DNA of 64,000 bases, from positions 675,001 to 739,000 of the forward strand of contig JACVVK020000324.1 of assembly GCA_018292915.2 (NCBI GenBank), read 5' to 3'. The position numbers and the translations under genes are program-made. The notes below the pieces were generated by a model. It did no database searches, had not been told where the DNA came from, and saw only the letters and a list, made by a program, of their open reading frames with translations. Each line of letters begins with the position of its first letter. Position 1 is the first letter of the stretch. Source of the DNA: Batillaria attramentaria (taxonomy: Eukaryota; Mollusca; Gastropoda; Batillariidae). Positions 61,393 through 64,000 of this stretch are shown one piece after another.

Positions 61393-61721
61393 GATCGAGT
61401 CATGTTTATCTGCCGTAGCGTCAGGTTAAATGCGTGGCATGTATGTGGAGAGTGTGATCAGGAGAGCATGCAGGTCGCATATAGACCGCTTCCTAGCAGT
61501 CTCTATCTCAACACTGGACGGACTACAACCAGTAGAAGCATTTACTGCACGTACAAACCGTATGTAGCAGGCTCACTGGCAAGAAAACCAACGGAATGAA
61601 CCTCAATCAAAGAACAACGAAAAACGAAAGAGGAGAGGATAACAACAACATCAACAAAACTCTCCACATACATGCCACGCATTTAACCTGACTTGCTACG
61701 GCAGAGAAACATGACTCGACC
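61393..61721. repeat. imperfect inverted repeat, ~60-bp arms
   Basis: The arm at 61393-61452 (GAGTCATGTTTATCTGCCGT ... GTATGTGGAGAG) is the reverse complement of 61660-61721 with a few mismatches and one small indel. The loop is about 207 bp. It lies inside the Harbinger-like remnant. Confidence 0.85.
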
Positions 61722-61984
61722 ATAACTCTGAATTCGGAACCCGCACATCTGAGTTTCGGGTCCACAACACAATGAACTGATGAGACCTGCATTGACAGGC
61801 ATACGATCAAAACGGTGGTGGCTGATCAGTGAGGACTGACCGAGTGCGTTCAGCACTGAACTAGTCCGAAACACACACAACAAATGTTACCCACAAATCA
61901 ACCCACGACTGATGTGTGTACGGCCGGCCATACAGGCCTTTGCATTGCAGGGTGCGTAGTGAACTGAACGCGCCCCCTCGAGAT

Positions 61985-62176
61985 CTACACGGGTACCTCA
62001 AGTCGTCCTACAGCCGGCAGATCGCACAATTCCTGCAGGTCTCTCCTCCTAAATCTAAACCTTTGAAGCATGTCCACATCGTCGTACAAGTCAAAAGGGT
62101 TAGTACAATCGCGAAACACCCTTTCCCGTCGCAATGCTTTTCTCATTTGCAGTTGGTAAATCAAGCGGGCCGCCAT
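61985..62176 (-). pseudogene. Harbinger-type transposase, N-terminal fragment
   Basis: A 63-codon frame contains RRERVFRDCTNPFDLYDDVD followed by MLQRFRFRRRDLQELCDL. That is the conserved N-terminal segment of PIF/Harbinger (HARBI1-like) transposases (RVFRDRTNPFD...YRFR type). The reading frame stops after EVPV. The catalytic DDE domain is not found downstream on the minus strand, so this is a remnant. Family assignment is from memory of the motif. Confidence 0.6.
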
Positions 62177-62413
62177 TTTTCAGATTTACGCAAAGGCTAC
62201 GGCACCTTTCCGACACCCTCCTAGGTGGTGTACAATACGCAAGGGTTTCCGAGCGGCCGTAACTCTGCGCAAACGTCATGACCACCCAATTTTATCACAA
62301 ATCGTAAGTTACGGACCCTCGCGTGCATAAATCGGTGGCGGAAAAGTTACGAACGCGTCGTGACCACGGCCCCTGAACTGCAAATCACGGCGTTGTTTGT
62401 ACTCCCTACCACA

Positions 62414-64000
62414 TTACCTTTCAGGCATCAAAAATCTGCAGGATGGAAGTTAGTCTGTTGGTATGGTGCGCTGACTGTGTAAATATCAACAAGTTAAGAA
62501 CTATTACCTTTCAGGCATCAAAAATCTGCAGGATGGAAGTTAGTCTGTTGGTATGGTGCGCTGACTGTGTAAATATCAACAAGTTAAGAACTATTACCTT
62601 TCAGGCATCAAAAATCTGCAGGATGGAAGTTAGTCTGTTGGTATGGTGCGCTGACTGTGTAAATATCAACAAGTTAAGAACTATTACCTTTCAGGCATCA
62701 AAAATCTGCAGGATGGAAGTTAGTCTGTTGGTATGGTGCGCTGACTGTGTAAATATCAACAAGTTAAGAACTATTACCTTTCAGGCATCAAAAATCTGCA
62801 GGATGGAAGTTAGTCTGTTGGTATGGTGCGCTGACTGTGTAAATATCAACAAGTTAAGAACTATTACCTTTCAGGCATCAAAAATCTGCAGGATGGAAGT
62901 TAGTCTGTTGGTATGGTGCGCTGACTGTGTAAATATCAACAAGTTAAGAACTATTACCTTTCAGGCATCAAAAATCTGCAGGATGGAAGTTAGTCTGTTG
63001 GTATGGTGCGCTGACTGTGTAAATATCAACAAGTTAAGAACTATTACCTTTCAGGCATCAAAAATCTGCAGGATGGAAGTTAGTCTGTTGGTATGGTGCG
63101 CTGACTGTGTAAATATCAACAAGTTAAGAACTATTACCTTTCAGGCATCAAAAATCTGCAGGATGGAAGTTAGTCTGTTGGTATGGTGCGCTGACTGTGT
63201 AAATATCAACAAGTTAAGAACTATTACCTTTCAGGCATCAAAAATCTGCAGGATGGAAGTTAGTCTGTTGGTATGGTGCGCTGACTGTGTAAATATCAAC
63301 AAGTTAAGAACTATTACCTTTCAGGCATCAAAAATCTGCAGGATGGAAGTTAGTCTGTTGGTATGGTGCGCTGACTGTGTAAATATCAACAAGTTAAGAA
63401 CTATTACCTTTCAGGCATCAAAAATCTGCAGGATGGAAGTTAGTCTGTTGGTATGGTGCGCTGACTGTGTAAATATCAACAAGTTAAGAACTATTACCTT
63501 TCAGGCATCAAAAATCTGCAGGATGGAAGTTAGTCTGTTGGTATGGTGCGCTGACTGTGTAAATATCAACAAGTTAAGAACTATTACCTTTCAGGCATCA
63601 AAAATCTGCAGGATGGAAGTTAGTCTGTTGGTATGGTGCGCTGACTGTGTAAATATCAACAAGTTAAGAACTATTACCTTTCAGGCATCAAAAATCTGCA
63701 GGATGGAAGTTAGTCTGTTGGTATGGTGCGCTGACTGTGTAAATATCAACAAGTTAAGAACTATTACCTTTCAGGCATCAAAAATCTGCAGGATGGAAGT
63801 TAGTCTGTTGGTATGGTGCGCTGACTGTGTAAATATCAACAAGTTAAGAACTATTACCTTTCAGGCATCAAAAATCTGCAGGATGGAAGTTAGTCTGTTG
63901 GTATGGTGCGCTGACTGTGTAAATATCAACAAGTTAAGAACTATTACCTTTCAGGCATCAAAAATCTGCAGGATGGAAGTTAGTCTGTTGGTATGGTGCG
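62414..64000. repeat. 90-bp satellite, about 17.6 copies, running off the window
   Basis: The monomer contains GGTATGGTGCGCTGACTGTG, AATATCAACAAGTTAAGAAC and TATTACCTTTCAGGCATC. I saw no difference between copies over the whole 1.58 kb. It continues past 64000. Confidence 0.98.

Larger units (their letters stand above)
61107..62375 (-). mobile_element. PIF/Harbinger-like DNA transposon remnant with 21-bp terminal inverted repeats
   Basis: The left end CAGGGGCCGTGGTCACGACG is repeated exactly, inverted, at the right end (62355-62375; 21 bp, then partial similarity). The interior is about 1.27 kb, too short for an intact transposase plus its Myb-like partner. A minus-strand fragment resembles the N-terminal region of Harbinger transposases. 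I could not find a clean 3-bp duplication: flanks read TAC and AAC. The TIR motif GGTCACGACGCG recurs near 61212 as a subterminal repeat. Confidence 0.7.
59916..62413. mobile_element. solo-LTR-like insertion in the 90-bp satellite (contains a nested Harbinger-like element)
   Basis: The satellite monomer is cut at AACTATTAC. The inserted DNA begins TGTAACCGGCC and ends CTACCACA, followed by TTAC, so TTAC (or ATTAC) is duplicated at 59912-59915 and 62414-62417. TG...CA ends with a 4-5-bp duplication fit an LTR. Without the nested element (61107-62375) its length is about 1.23 kb. I find no gag, pol or internal region, hence solo LTR. A 35-bp tandem pair (TACCAGCAACTAACCTCAAC) is at about 60500-60570. 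Orientation is uncertain. The minus strand would end GGTTACA, like the LTR of the upstream element, but the sequences are otherwise unlike. Confidence 0.6.

Noticed and set aside
61107..62375. hAT transposon, because ends read CAGGGGC
   Set aside because: No 8-bp duplication (GTGTATAC versus AACTGCAA), and the only coding remnant resembles Harbinger transposase.

Overview
The window is eukaryotic and almost certainly from an animal. It has no operons, ribosome binding sites or dense coding. It carries animal-type mobile elements (a Ty3/gypsy-class LTR retrotransposon, a Tc1-type DD34E transposon, a PIF/Harbinger-like remnant, a LINE 3' end, a tRNA-Arg-derived SINE), telomere-like CCCTAA blocks and long GT/GA microsatellites. 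The SINE tail and a TGAG-tailed fragment resemble what I know from molluscs, so a marine mollusc or other lophotrochozoan is my best guess, not a firm call.

Layout. Positions 1-13,300 hold short unique stretches between minisatellites (units of 10, 31, 35, 31, 26, 18 and 31 bp), several GT/GA microsatellites and a LINE 3' fragment at 9,861-10,546. Positions 13,300-15,012 hold the only candidate host gene piece: a GC-rich upstream stretch and a 270-codon acidic Thr/Ser/Asp/Glu-rich open frame ending at a good splice donor. Positions 15,500-47,850 are a near-continuous series of unrelated satellites with units of about 24 (121-bp higher-order), 40, 44, 22, 48, 33, 16, 33, 10/20, 53, 26/27, 42/46 and 59 bp. 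The 59-bp array alone covers 9.4 kb. Positions 48,050-48,590 are a composite telomere-like block and 48,691-50,244 is a Tc1 element with one in-frame stop. Positions 51,929-59,450 are a complete-ended LTR retrotransposon on the minus strand. From 59,774 to the end lies a 90-bp satellite interrupted by a solo-LTR-like insertion that itself carries a Harbinger-like element.

The most interesting object is the LTR retrotransposon. Its order is gag - protease - integrase - (reverse transcriptase) - RNase H, which is copia-like, although its integrase and RNase H look Ty3/gypsy-type. This is the hallmark of the Gmr1 group. Its two 1,583-bp LTRs differ at only 4 positions that I could find, and a 5-bp target duplication is intact. 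Even so, nearly all of the reverse transcriptase is deleted and integrase is split by a one-base frameshift, so it looks like a young but defective copy.

Roughly half of the window is tandem repeat. Nearly all long open frames outside the mobile elements come from repeat units that lack stop codons or are multiples of 3 bp, and are not listed as genes. Copy numbers are estimates from length divided by period.
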